A stretch of DNA of 64,000 nucleotides from Anaeromicropila herbilytica (GTDB lineage: Bacteria > Bacillota > Clostridia > Lachnospirales > Lachnospiraceae): assembly GCF_016591975.1 (NCBI RefSeq), contig NZ_AP024169.1, positions 2,457,001 through 2,521,000 of the forward strand, in the 5' to 3' direction. Both the position numbers and the translations under genes were made by a program. Below, piece after piece: positions 25,279-34,450 of the stretch (positions within the stretch are counted from its first letter, which is position 1; each line of letters opens with the position of its first letter). The notes beneath the pieces are model-generated. The model did no database searches and had not been told where the DNA came from. It saw nothing but the letters and a program-made list of their open reading frames with translations.

Positions 25279-25870
25279 TGACCATATGTTATTCGCAAAA
25301 AGCTTATCAATTGCATTAGATGAATATCCTGAGATTCAAAATTTCTATTCAACTCAGGACATTCAACACTTAGACCATATCATTAATGAAAGAAACATAG
25401 ATATTGTCTTAATGGATATTAATCTTGGGAAACTAAGTAATTCAGATGGTTTAGATGTTGCCTCTAGTTTACTAAGAACCAATACTAATGTGAAAATAAT
25501 AGTACTTACTGGATATGATCTCCCTGTTTATAGACACGAAGCTAGAAAAAAAGGAATTCATGGATTTCTCAATAAGAACATCAATCCAGATGAGTTAATC
25601 TCTTCATTAATCCGTGTATATAATGGAAATACTTGTTTTCCTAATGAAATCAATGAATTAATCATTGAGGATCTAACTAGTATGGAAAAAAAGATATTAG
25701 AGCTTGTATGCAGTGGTGCAAAGCGAAAAAATATTGCAGAGGAATTATATATTAGTGAAAGAACTTTAACTAATCACTTACAACATATCTTTGATAAGTT
25801 AGATGTTTCATCTTCTGTCGAAGCTGTTACGAAAGCAATCAAGCTCGGATATATCTCACCCTTGTGTTAA
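25250..25870 (+). CDS. NarL/FixJ-type response regulator
   Basis: A 206-residue regulator with a receiver domain (ILLVDDH, phosphorylatable Asp56 in VLMDIN, IIVLTGYD, FLNKNINPDEL) and a C-terminal LuxR-type helix-turn-helix (LELVCSGAKRKNIAEELYIS, then RTLTNHLQHIFDKLDV). It is the partner of the overlapping kinase gene and probably controls bceAB upstream. The start is uncertain: ATG at 25250 abuts AAAGGAG with no spacer, so either coupling from the kinase gene or a rare downstream start codon is used. Confidence 0.92.
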   Translation: MIPINILLVDDHMLFAKSLSIALDEYPEIQNFYSTQDIQHLDHIINERNIDIVLMDINLGKLSNSDGLDVASSLLRTNTNVKIIVLTGYDLPVYRHEARKKGIHGFLNKNINPDELISSLIRVYNGNTCFPNEINELIIEDLTSMEKKILELVCSGAKRKNIAEELYISERTLTNHLQHIFDKLDVSSSVEAVTKAIKLGYISPLC

Positions 25871-25900
25871 ATTTACTATTATAAAAAAGAATAAAGGATA

Positions 25901-25968
25901 GATTAGGGTGTCAAAAGTCATTTATTATTTACTGAGTGAATATTGAGAATGCTTTTGACACCTTAACC
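25901..25968. repeat. MITE-like inverted-repeat element, copy 1
   Basis: Left end TTAGGGTGTCAAAAGTCATT, right end (reverse complement) GGTTAAGGTGTCAAAAGCAT, 68 bp. It lies between the convergent response regulator and nhaA genes and could act as a two-way terminator. Related copies are at 56404-56512 and 60916-61169. Confidence 0.75.
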
Positions 25969-25989
25969 AAGATTATAAGTAAAATCATC

Positions 25990-27183
25990 CTAAGTATTCT
26001 TATCGGATTTCATACAGCGAAATAAAATATAGCCAAATATCGCTGATACTAAAGACGCAACTATGATACTGATCTTGGCTGTCGATAATATTGCTTCCTC
26101 TGTGAACGTTAATGAAGATATAAATATCGACATTGTAAAACCAATACCTCCTAGTACACTGGCTGCATATAAGTGTTTTTTGTTAACTCCAGAAGGTAAC
26201 TTAGCAATCTTTAACTTGATCAATAAGATTGAAACCGAATAGATTCCTACTTGTTTACCTAGAATAAGTCCTAATATAATTCCTAGACTAACTGGTGTTG
26301 ACATAATAGATGAAAAACTGCTTTTATTTAGAATTACTCCTGCATTTGATAAAGCAAAGATTGGCATGATTACATAGGAAGACCAAGGAGATATGGTATG
26401 CTCTAGTTTATAAAGCATAGTCTTACTATAGTTTTTACTATCTTTTGATCCTGGTATAATAAGACCTAATAAAACACCGGCAAATGTTGCATGGATACCA
26501 GTTTTTAATACGGTAAACCACAACATTATTCCTAAAAGTATAAAAACGGTCTGTGATTGCACATTACAACGATTAGCTAGAATAAGAACAAGCAGAATTA
26601 TCACACTTAATACTAGGTAGAACCATGATATTTGATTCGTATAAAATACTGCTATAACGATGATTGCTCCTAGATCATCTACAACAGCTAATGCTGTTAA
26701 AAATATTACAATTCCCTTTGGAGCTTTTTGACCTACTAATGATAGTACTCCTAAGGCAAATGCAATATCAGTTGCCATCGGAATACCAAAGCCATGGATT
26801 GATCCTTGATTATAGTTAAATGCAAGATACACGATAGCAGGCACAATCATTCCACCCAATGCTGCAGCGATTGGTAGAATGGTTGTTTTCAAAGATCTAA
26901 GTTCTCCAATTAGCACTTCCTTCTTAATCTCCATTCCAACTACAAAGAAAAATATAGCCATTAATCCGTCGTTAATCCAATGTGCTAGCGACATTGATAT
27001 ATAATACTCTTTATAACCAATAGATATGTTAGTATGTAGCACTTCACTATATACCGTTGAATAAGAAGAATTCGCTATAATAATAGCAATTACTGCACAT
27101 ATAAATAATAAAATACCACTTGCAGGCTCGCATTTGAATAGTTCTGATACATGTTGAATATATATTTTTATTCTTTTTTTCAT
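25990..27183 (-). CDS. nhaA: Na+/H+ antiporter NhaA
   Basis: A 397-residue inner-membrane antiporter exchanging internal Na+ for external H+. Typical segments are visible: GILLFICAVIAIIIANS, LAHWINDGLMAIFFFVVGME, GFGIPMATDIAFALGVLSLV, and the paired aspartates of the ion site in LAVVDDLGAIIVIAVFYTN. ASVLGGIGFTMSIFISSL closes the core. The length and twelve-segment pattern fit the family. GGAGC lies upstream of the ATG. A promoter at 27207-27236 precedes it, so it is a single-gene unit. Confidence 0.96.
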   Translation of the reverse strand: MKKRIKIYIQHVSELFKCEPASGILLFICAVIAIIIANSSYSTVYSEVLHTNISIGYKEYYISMSLAHWINDGLMAIFFFVVGMEIKKEVLIGELRSLKTTILPIAAALGGMIVPAIVYLAFNYNQGSIHGFGIPMATDIAFALGVLSLVGQKAPKGIVIFLTALAVVDDLGAIIVIAVFYTNQISWFYLVLSVIILLVLILANRCNVQSQTVFILLGIMLWFTVLKTGIHATFAGVLLGLIIPGSKDSKNYSKTMLYKLEHTISPWSSYVIMPIFALSNAGVILNKSSFSSIMSTPVSLGIILGLILGKQVGIYSVSILLIKLKIAKLPSGVNKKHLYAASVLGGIGFTMSIFISSLTFTEEAILSTAKISIIVASLVSAIFGYILFRCMKSDKNT

Positions 27184-27206
27184 TTTAGCTCCTTTTGTTT
27201 AAACAA

Positions 27207-27236
27207 AATATAACATCTAATCATTTGTCATGTCTA
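27207..27236 (-). promoter_or_regulatory. Probable nhaA promoter
   Basis: Minus strand TAGACA (27236-27231) and TATATT (27212-27207), 18 bases apart, directly upstream of nhaA. Confidence 0.5.
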
Positions 27237-27313
27237 TTTTTTGAAATTAGAAATATTTTCATTCATGTATATAATAAATGAATTGTTAAAATTAAATAAA
27301 AACACGACAAAAA

Positions 27314-27344
27314 GGGTGGAATACTCTAAAAGAGCTTCCCACCC
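27314..27344 (-). terminator. Terminator after the M56-like pseudogene
   Basis: Minus strand GGGTGGGAAGCTCT pairs with AGAGTATTCCACCC and is followed by TTTTT. It separates the broken M56 gene from nhaA. The rest of the 27184-27537 gap is AT-rich. Confidence 0.85.
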
Positions 27345-27537
27345 CAGAAACTAATTGCTTGAAAGTAAATAGAAATCATTTACCCAACCGAACTATGTTA
27401 TATTATATTTGTTTTTCTATATTCTATAAAATAAACGTTAATTCGTCAAGCCTGTTTTTATTTATTTGATATTCTGGTGTTACAATTCACCCACAAGAAT
27501 GGACTGTAACATTCTTGGTTTTTATTCCTCATTTACT

Positions 27538-28753
27538 CTATTTATTCTTTAGATACTCCTTCGCTTTCGCGTCACATTCTGCTTGAAGTTTTTTAATAAA
27601 TCTCTGCGTATCAATTGCACCCTCTTCAATATCATCAGGGAATTTTTTGCGTATTGAAGATGCATAATATGAACCATCCTCTGGAATCCAATATTCTTTC
27701 AAAATATATTCACCAGAATCGTTTTTTGTGAAAGTGATTTGCAACTGGCATACTACAACCTGAGACATCTTTGAACTCACCATCTTCATAACCATATTCT
27801 TGATATAGAATCATTGTATAAGCAGTAACTGTGTTTTCATTCTTTTCTACACTCATTAGGTAATGGGCTTCTGTACAGAATTCACCAGGTTTATAGGAAT
27901 CTTTATTAAATTCTAAAATTGCTTTTGATATACTATCATCTAGTTTGAGATATTGGACGTAATCTGTAATAATGTCCTTTAATGCATACATGTCATTCAT
28001 ATGTGCTGTTCTAGGATACAATTTGCCAAGCGCATTCTCTACATCTGTTCTGTCATATACCAAATTATAATTTTCTTCTGTTGTAGTAATATGAAAACGG
28101 CAGACATCCATATTTTCAACTGTTGAAAATAGTAAAATAGCATTCAACACTAACGTATCCTTAGCCTTCGCAGTTAAGGTAACTCCTTTATTTAATTGAT
28201 AATAGACCGTTAGTTCATAGGGTTCTTTCTTGGTCTGTAATTCCATATGATCGTATTCTAGATTCTCAGGAACTTCAAGTGCATTCAAGAGAGCTGATAT
28301 TTTGCTGTTATCTCCAATGTAGGGAGTACGGTAATTTACTAATTCCTGTAGCATATTAGTCACTTCTGCTGTATTAACCTTTTCATAATGCTTTAACTGC
28401 TTAGTGGAGCTATCGTTAGTCTCTTTATATTTTTCTGTCGTAAGAAGTGTAACTGATGCAACAATTAGAATGATGCATCCCGCGATACTAATATACATTT
28501 TTGGTTTTCTAAAATTCAAAATATTTTTAATCCTTGTCTTCGTATTACTATCTCCAAATGCTATCGGTAACAACAAGCCACTCTGCTGCATGGATACATT
28601 AAGAAGTGTCCTAGAATACTCCGTTCTAATATCTTCCTTGGCTTCGCGAATAACCGACTCATCGCAAGAAAGCTCCATATCTTTGACCATTAGATAAAAA
28701 CTAATCCATACTAAGGGATTAAACCAATGTATTATGACCGCAAACCTTTCATG
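27538..28753 (-). pseudogene. M56/BlaR1-like membrane metalloprotease, truncated and frameshifted
   Basis: Two lesions are visible. The 5' part is missing: a stop at 28756-28754 is followed by HERFAVIIHWFNPLVWISFY and MVKDMELSCDESVI, so the early membrane helices are gone and the HExxH zinc site is lost or rearranged. Near the 3' end the frame breaks inside an AAA run at about 27738: MPVA in one frame continues as ITFTKNDSGEYILKEYWIPE in the next, and deleting one A restores it. What is left would have one membrane helix (YISIAGCIILIVASVTLLT) and an outside domain. M56 proteins are usually antibiotic or stress sensors partnered with a BlaI repressor; none is adjacent. Confidence 0.85.
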
Positions 28754-28804
28754 TCAATAGTGTAATTAATTTTTTATCCTATATGCTATTTAATCTTCCT
28801 ATCC

Positions 28805-31639
28805 TTACTGAACAAGTCTTCCGTTATAATATACTTTTAGCACTGGATTAGAAATATCTCCATATTTTGACCAATCTTTATTGGCAAAGCGTATGTTAAT
28901 TGTAGCATATCCAGTTTTCTCTGGGCAGATGGCACTCTTTTCAATCTGAATAGTTAACTTTCCATCAGCAATTGTACCTGTTACAGATTTCGTAAATTCA
29001 GTAAACCATGGTTCCTTATCTGGTAACAATCCTGCGTAATCGCAGTATACATTTTGTGTTTCACTACTCATACCTGTAGCTGAATATTCAATCTTTACTT
29101 TGGATAAATCAATATCCCCTTGTTCGGATGTAATTCGATATGATTGATCAATGAAGGAATCTTTATATGTTGTCTTAGCAGTTACGGATGGTAACTTCAT
29201 TCCATCGGTATCTGTCTTATATACCTTAGTTACTGTCAAGCTATTACCTGTATCTCCGATATAAATCGTATTAAGTGATGGGAATATAGTACCATAACTA
29301 TCATAGTCTGATAGAGCGTTTTTATATGCATTTACCATATCAGTTAAGGTAAAATAAGCTACTTTAGAATCAACCTTTTCGTAGACTTTAGTAGGATTCA
29401 CCTTCACCCAATTTACGCCAGATGCACTGCCAGAAAGAATTAATTCAGGAGCTTTTTCACTTTGATAATCTACAGCTATTACTGAGCCATCTTTGAAATC
29501 ATCATATACAAAATCTAATCCTAGGGATAAGTTAACCGCCTGTCCCCAGTTCGAGGAGGTACCTGTTCCGTTAAACATTACATTTGGATCTGTTTCAGGA
29601 ATAACCTTTTCGGTGCTCCAACCAGTTAATAGCGCTTGAACAATCTCAGGAAATTCAAACGTTAGAGTACGTCTATTCAATAATCCCATAGACTCTCCTG
29701 TTGTAAAAGTTCCATTATCCCACCAGAAGCAAGGCATTCCATAATGACCTGCATTCTGAGCATAATAATAAGCATATTCGATTCGATCTTTTAGATTATC
29801 TTTATTGTTAGCTGCAAATTCTCCAATAACAACAGGAACACCTTTTTCAACAAAGGTTTTATTTAATAACTTGAATAGCTTATCTAGATAAGCCTTATCA
29901 TTGTCTCCAAAGGTAGATTGAGATCCAGGGGCAGTATTAAGAGCAAAATTATATGGTGAATATGCATGGATAGACACTGCTACATGTTTATCATTTGGAA
30001 CTACCATAGACATTATTTTGTTATACTCAGCACCTGCAGTATAAGTTGGAAGTAGAACTAAACGATTGGTATTATTAGCACCAGTAGAACGAATGGCTTC
30101 TAGAGCTTTTGCGTTATATTCATTCACGATCTGATACGAAGCTTGATTTCCATTCCAATCCTCACCATTTCTTGGTTCATTAATTGTTTCAAATACTAAT
30201 TTATCGCCGTAATCCTTAAAATGGTTAGCAATCTGTGACCATACCACTTCTAATTCATCCAATACTTTAGCCTTATTCTCTGCATTTGCTTGAGATTGTA
30301 ATGCATTATGATGGATATTAATAATTGCATACATATCATTTGCAAGAGCATAATTGGCTACGGTTTCTATTCGTTTCATATACGTTGGATCGATAGTATA
30401 ATGATCGTCGATATAATGTTCATCCCAACGAACTGGTATACGAACGGTATTAAATCCAGCAGACTTTAACATATCTATCATTTTTTTCGAAGTCTTTGGA
30501 TTACCCCATCCAGTTTCTCCACCAGTAGATTCTAACGTATTACCTAGATTCCAGCCAACCTTCATATCTTTTACCAGATCCATTGAAGAGATATCACGCA
30601 TAGAGGTTGGATAAGTGTAATCAGCTGGAAATTCAGGTTCTTCAGCTGGTGCTTTCACAAACTCATAATCTGTTAATGTAATATCTGCTATCACATCAGT
30701 TACCTTTTTAAGATATTCTGTCTTCCCACTTTCATCGGATGGTAGATAACTATTTAATGTTATCATGGTACTATTTCCATTTAATCCCCAAGATACACTC
30801 TCTGCTAGATAAGACTCGTTATAATCCTTATTTAGATTAATCACTAAGTCATCATAACCCTCAGCCTTAACAGTTATAGTACCTATATGGAACTTTAACC
30901 TACTTCCATCACCTACAGCTAATTTTTCATCGGATATCTGTATTCCAAAGTTAGCTGAACTATTAACATTAGCAAAAATATTGCTGGTATTCTTTGCACC
31001 AAGTGAAGTATTCGTCTTATATAATAGATTTACTACATTGTCCATTCCCATCCAAGTCCAATCATTGGTCGTATTCTGAGCATATGCTTTAGCAGTTACT
31101 TTCGTTACTTCTCCTACTTGTGTATAACAATTATTATTGATTCCTTTACTGGTAATCGTTACTTTGGTTACTGTTAAGTCAACACCTGCGTCCGAGATAT
31201 TGATTGCATCCAGGTCTTGAAATGGTGTAAGATAACCAGTTCCATATGCACTTGCGTATGCATCCATTAAATCCGATACGCTAAAATACGCTACACCGCC
31301 TTTCGTATACTTTGCAGGTACATTCTGCCAGATATTATTATGTGTCCAGCTTTGTAGAGATATGATTGGCTCTTTGTCACTCTGATAAGTTACCGCTATC
31401 TCTGCATCTGATGTCAGATTACTCTTTGAAAATCCCTTTCCTGCATACAACGTGACTGCTTGTCCCCAATTCGTCGAGGTATTAGACCCTTCAAATAATA
31501 CCACTTCTTCTGCCACCCCATCTTGTACTGTGTTCTCATCTGCAGCATATGCTGTGAAGGAATTAGGCCCCACAACATAGGTGCACATCATTACTAGAAT
31601 TAATAGTAATGACATCATTCGTCTTTTCTTTGTTTTCAT
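28805..31639 (-). CDS. Secreted multidomain GH5 endoglucanase
   Basis: A 944-residue secreted glycoside hydrolase, expected to cut beta-1,4-glucan (or xyloglucan/mannan) chains. A signal peptide (MKTKKRRMMSLLLILVMM, then cleavage near TAYAADE) is followed by a beta domain A (about 46-163), a second beta domain (163-345), the GH5 catalytic domain (about 346-676) with VGWNLGNTLE, FETINEPR (acid/base Glu near 484) and VVIGEFAANN (nucleophile Glu near 606), a second copy of domain A (about 688-810, sharing SNWGQAV and the spaced SLTVTKV motif) and a C-terminal beta domain. The duplicated domains are probably carbohydrate-binding. GGAGG places the start at 31639. A second, shorter GH5 lies at the right edge. 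Confidence 0.92.
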   Translation of the reverse strand: MKTKKRRMMSLLLILVMMCTYVVGPNSFTAYAADENTVQDGVAEEVVLFEGSNTSTNWGQAVTLYAGKGFSKSNLTSDAEIAVTYQSDKEPIISLQSWTHNNIWQNVPAKYTKGGVAYFSVSDLMDAYASAYGTGYLTPFQDLDAINISDAGVDLTVTKVTITSKGINNNCYTQVGEVTKVTAKAYAQNTTNDWTWMGMDNVVNLLYKTNTSLGAKNTSNIFANVNSSANFGIQISDEKLAVGDGSRLKFHIGTITVKAEGYDDLVINLNKDYNESYLAESVSWGLNGNSTMITLNSYLPSDESGKTEYLKKVTDVIADITLTDYEFVKAPAEEPEFPADYTYPTSMRDISSMDLVKDMKVGWNLGNTLESTGGETGWGNPKTSKKMIDMLKSAGFNTVRIPVRWDEHYIDDHYTIDPTYMKRIETVANYALANDMYAIINIHHNALQSQANAENKAKVLDELEVVWSQIANHFKDYGDKLVFETINEPRNGEDWNGNQASYQIVNEYNAKALEAIRSTGANNTNRLVLLPTYTAGAEYNKIMSMVVPNDKHVAVSIHAYSPYNFALNTAPGSQSTFGDNDKAYLDKLFKLLNKTFVEKGVPVVIGEFAANNKDNLKDRIEYAYYYAQNAGHYGMPCFWWDNGTFTTGESMGLLNRRTLTFEFPEIVQALLTGWSTEKVIPETDPNVMFNGTGTSSNWGQAVNLSLGLDFVYDDFKDGSVIAVDYQSEKAPELILSGSASGVNWVKVNPTKVYEKVDSKVAYFTLTDMVNAYKNALSDYDSYGTIFPSLNTIYIGDTGNSLTVTKVYKTDTDGMKLPSVTAKTTYKDSFIDQSYRITSEQGDIDLSKVKIEYSATGMSSETQNVYCDYAGLLPDKEPWFTEFTKSVTGTIADGKLTIQIEKSAICPEKTGYATINIRFANKDWSKYGDISNPVLKVYYNGRLVQ

Positions 31640-32023
31640 TACATACCCTCCATACATTTATTTAATCTATATTGCCTACTCCTTGATTATAGAAAATAAC
31701 ACTATATTTAAGAAAATAGCAACACTGATTAGTTAAAATAACAAAAACATAACCCCATTTTACATTTTTGAATTAGTCACATTGCTGTATAAAGTAGCAT
31801 TCGGTATCTCTATTATAACATATATACCATATATTTACATTCTGGATTAGTAAGATATTATTCTACATAATTCGGTAATTAATAATGTAATAAATGATAA
31901 ATTCATTCTTTGTTCGTTAATATCTGACTGGCATAATCATGTTAGACATAGTACATATATTTTACTTAGTATAAATTTTGAATTAAATTAGGTGAAACAT
32001 AATTTTCAATAATAAATAAGAAA
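31640..32023. other. AT-rich gap with probable GH5 promoter
   Basis: On the minus strand TATAAT at 31817-31812 is preceded by a weak TGTAAA at about 17 bases, giving a possible leader of about 165 bases before the GH5 gene. I see no riboswitch or gene in the rest. Confidence 0.4.
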
Positions 32024-32063
32024 AAGCACTGGAAAACTACATATCTATAGTTTTCTAGTGCTT
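32024..32063 (-). terminator. Terminator of the secreted SH3-like gene
   Basis: Minus strand AAGCACTAGAAAACTA pairs with TAGTTTTCCAGTGCTT, followed by TTT. Confidence 0.85.
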
Positions 32064-32094
32064 CATTAATGACGTCACAGTATGATTTTTATAT

Positions 32095-32952
32095 TTAACC
32101 CCAAGCAGGTGTATTCATAAATAAGCCTTCTTGATCCGATTTAATCCATCCTTTAATCCCTTTGTTGTTTATTATTCTACAGTATACTTTACCAGCTTTT
32201 GTTACATAGATCTGGTCGAAGGTTACTTTATCGTTTTTCTTAACAGTATATACAACCTTCTTTCCTCCGACAGTGCTATATACGGAAAAGCTTTTCTTGG
32301 CTTTATATGTATAATCCTTGGAGAATTTCGCTAAAGTATATGTATTTGCTGAGATCTTAGATATTTTGTTGTCTTTTATCTGATATGGTACATTACAATA
32401 GTAGCAACCGATAGCATTTGAATAGATTGGAGTATCCGTTACTAGAGTGAATTTACCATTACCATCTATTTTTCCTAGAGAATAACGAGCTGCATTAAAC
32501 TTTTTATAGATCTTCTCTGGTTGAAATTTAATCAAATTAATTAGTTTTTCGCCATTATATTGTGTAAAGAAAGAATCACTGATGCAATCTGATTCCATTC
32601 GTGCGGATCCATATAAGTCTAGATAATTATCGTCTTTATTAAGATCACAGATATTGATGGTATAATCGAAACCGTGGCTTGTTCTTGTAAGACATAACTT
32701 ATCATTGATATAAAGTTTTAATGTTACCGTATATTTATCATCATTTGTAGTTAATTTGTATAAGACTTCTTCTGTCTTGCCATCACCATTTAAATCATAT
32801 TCATATTTGGTATTCGCTTTAAGCTCAGTAATACCATTTGGCTTTGATTCTGATTGTGCAGCTTTAATAGTATTGGGTTTGATTATCAATAATAATGCTA
32901 AAAAGCTTAAGAGAACGGTTACTCGCACCCAATTGTTTAATTTTAATTTCAT
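32095..32952 (-). CDS. Secreted protein with C-terminal SH3-like domain
   Basis: A 285-residue exported protein of unknown role. A signal peptide (VRVTVLLSFLALLLIIKP, cleavage near IKAAQS) is followed by a domain with YEYDLNGDGKTEEVLYKL, a calcium-binding or FG-GAP-like DxNxDGxxE motif, and a second ICDLNKDDNYLDLYG of similar type. The last 65 residues (KKSFSVYSTVGGKKVVYTVK ... GWIKSDQ) resemble a bacterial SH3 wall-binding domain. GGAGC precedes the ATG at 32952. It may bind peptidoglycan or wall glycans. It lies upstream of the GH5 gene on the same strand but has its own terminator. Confidence 0.7.
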   Translation of the reverse strand: MKLKLNNWVRVTVLLSFLALLLIIKPNTIKAAQSESKPNGITELKANTKYEYDLNGDGKTEEVLYKLTTNDDKYTVTLKLYINDKLCLTRTSHGFDYTINICDLNKDDNYLDLYGSARMESDCISDSFFTQYNGEKLINLIKFQPEKIYKKFNAARYSLGKIDGNGKFTLVTDTPIYSNAIGCYYCNVPYQIKDNKISKISANTYTLAKFSKDYTYKAKKSFSVYSTVGGKKVVYTVKKNDKVTFDQIYVTKAGKVYCRIINNKGIKGWIKSDQEGLFMNTPAWG

Positions 32953-33070
32953 GTTTATAGCTCCTTTTTGTGTTGTTATCATTATTAAAAAATTGCATTT
33001 CTACTATAGATTAAAAATGAATGTACTCTATATGAAGATCACTAATGTATATTATTCGTACTAGAACACT

Positions 33071-33427
33071 TTATTCATTTTTATATTCTTTAAACTCTAT
33101 ATTTTTAATATAATTACCATCTTTGTCTTTATTAAAAGGTAATACTTGTATTATAGAATCTACATTGATCTCGCCATATATATGAGGATACTCTCGCCCA
33201 CTATTGTCACCATCTTCCCACTTAACAGGCGAGGTTAACTTCTCAGTATCAATACATAATAGCACAAGTTCTTCTTCTACGGATTGAAAATACGGTGCTA
33301 CTCTCCACCAATATTTAATTGGAGAACAATGGATAAATCCTTCTTTTTGAATCTCTGTCTTGCCAAATGTTATTTCCTCTCTCACCTTTTCCCATCTAGC
33401 TTTTTCCATGCAGTTTAATATTATCAT
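33071..33427 (-). CDS. DUF952-family protein
   Basis: A 118-residue cytoplasmic protein matching DUF952: the segments EGFIHCSPIKYWWRVAPYF, LVLLCIDTEKLTSPVKWEDG and REYPHIYGEINVDSIIQVLP carry the conserved F-I-H-x-S, L-x-x-D and F-P-H-I-Y-G elements. The fold is related to ADP-ribosyltransferase-like KptA/ART proteins according to family descriptions; no reaction is established. AAGGAGG precedes the ATG. It lies alone between a PhzF gene and the secreted SH3-like gene. Confidence 0.85.
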   Translation of the reverse strand: MIILNCMEKARWEKVREEITFGKTEIQKEGFIHCSPIKYWWRVAPYFQSVEEELVLLCIDTEKLTSPVKWEDGDNSGREYPHIYGEINVDSIIQVLPFNKDKDGNYIKNIEFKEYKNE

Positions 33428-33520
33428 GTTTTTCCTCCTTAGATATCTATTCTAAAATTACCAAGATATACTTTCAATAGTGCATTGTATCTAGTTGTAG
33501 ATAGAAGATACTTTTTAGTA

Positions 33521-34303
33521 TTATAAAATTATTTCTCCTTGTAAATAACAGACAGCTGTACCACCTATCTTGACACGCTCTCCACAGTATTCGCAATATA
33601 ACGTTCCACCACGATATGACAATTGTTTTGCAACCATGGTAGTTTTTCCAAGCCTTTCGCTCCAAAAGGGAATCAGTGTACTATGAGAAGATCCGGTCAC
33701 TGGATCTTCCGAAATACCCGCGTTAGGAGCAAAGAACCTGGATACAAAATCACAACTATTCCCTTTGGCTGTAACTACAATTGCAAATGCAATGTCTTTA
33801 TTAATCTGTTTCAATAATTCAATATCAACATTCAAATTTTTAACATCATTTTCGCTTTCTACTAAGACAAGCATATCTCTCGATAAATGTGTTTCAAGTA
33901 TCTTACAACCAATCGCTTGTTCAAGTAATGATGGCTGTTCAACTGGGGTTGGCATTCTATTTGGAAAATCCATGTAATAGAGCTGTTCCTTACGAGTCAC
34001 CGTTAAGGTTCCACTTACTGTTTCAAACTTAACTTCTTTTATATCTGGTGATACATAATTCATCACAACAAAAGCTGTCGCTAATGTTGCATGGCCACAT
34101 AGATCAATTTCCACTTCTGGTGTAAACCAACGTAAATGGTATTTTCCTTCTTTTTCTAATAAAAAAGCGGTTTCTGCAAGATTATTTTCAAACGCAATCT
34201 TCTGCATAACACTATTAGGAATCTCATGCTCAAGTAAACACACTCCTGCTGGATTTCCAGTAAATAGTTGCTCTGAGAAAGAATCTATTACATAATATTT
34301 CAT
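33521..34303 (-). CDS. PhzF-family isomerase-like protein
   Basis: A 260-residue enzyme of the PhzF/diaminopimelate-epimerase fold. VIDSFSEQLFTGNPAGVCLL is the hallmark N-terminus, with catalytic Glu expected in NNLAETAFLL; LRWFTPEVEIDLCGHATLAT and ISEDPVTGSSHSTLIPFW are the other conserved blocks. PhzF itself isomerises a phenazine precursor, but lone members such as this have unknown substrates and no other phenazine genes are present. AAGGAG precedes the ATG. Single-gene unit, cytoplasmic. Confidence 0.9.
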   Translation of the reverse strand: MKYYVIDSFSEQLFTGNPAGVCLLEHEIPNSVMQKIAFENNLAETAFLLEKEGKYHLRWFTPEVEIDLCGHATLATAFVVMNYVSPDIKEVKFETVSGTLTVTRKEQLYYMDFPNRMPTPVEQPSLLEQAIGCKILETHLSRDMLVLVESENDVKNLNVDIELLKQINKDIAFAIVVTAKGNSCDFVSRFFAPNAGISEDPVTGSSHSTLIPFWSERLGKTTMVAKQLSYRGGTLYCEYCGERVKIGGTAVCYLQGEIIL

Positions 34304-34450
34304 TGATTTTCTCCTTTAATCTCAATAATCATAATTACATATGTTAAATTATTTCTTTTTGGTATACTTATTTTAACATAAAAAATAAAGTTATCTACCA
34401 TTTTTTGTATCTTTTCTTATTTCAATTGGAATTATTGGACTTCTTTACAT

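Noticed and set aside
27184..27313. Ion-sensing riboswitch in front of nhaA
   Set aside because: The nhaA leader after the promoter is too short and no conserved riboswitch core is visible.
33521..34303. Phenazine biosynthesis
   Set aside because: PhzF-like genes are widespread as singletons and no other phenazine genes are present.
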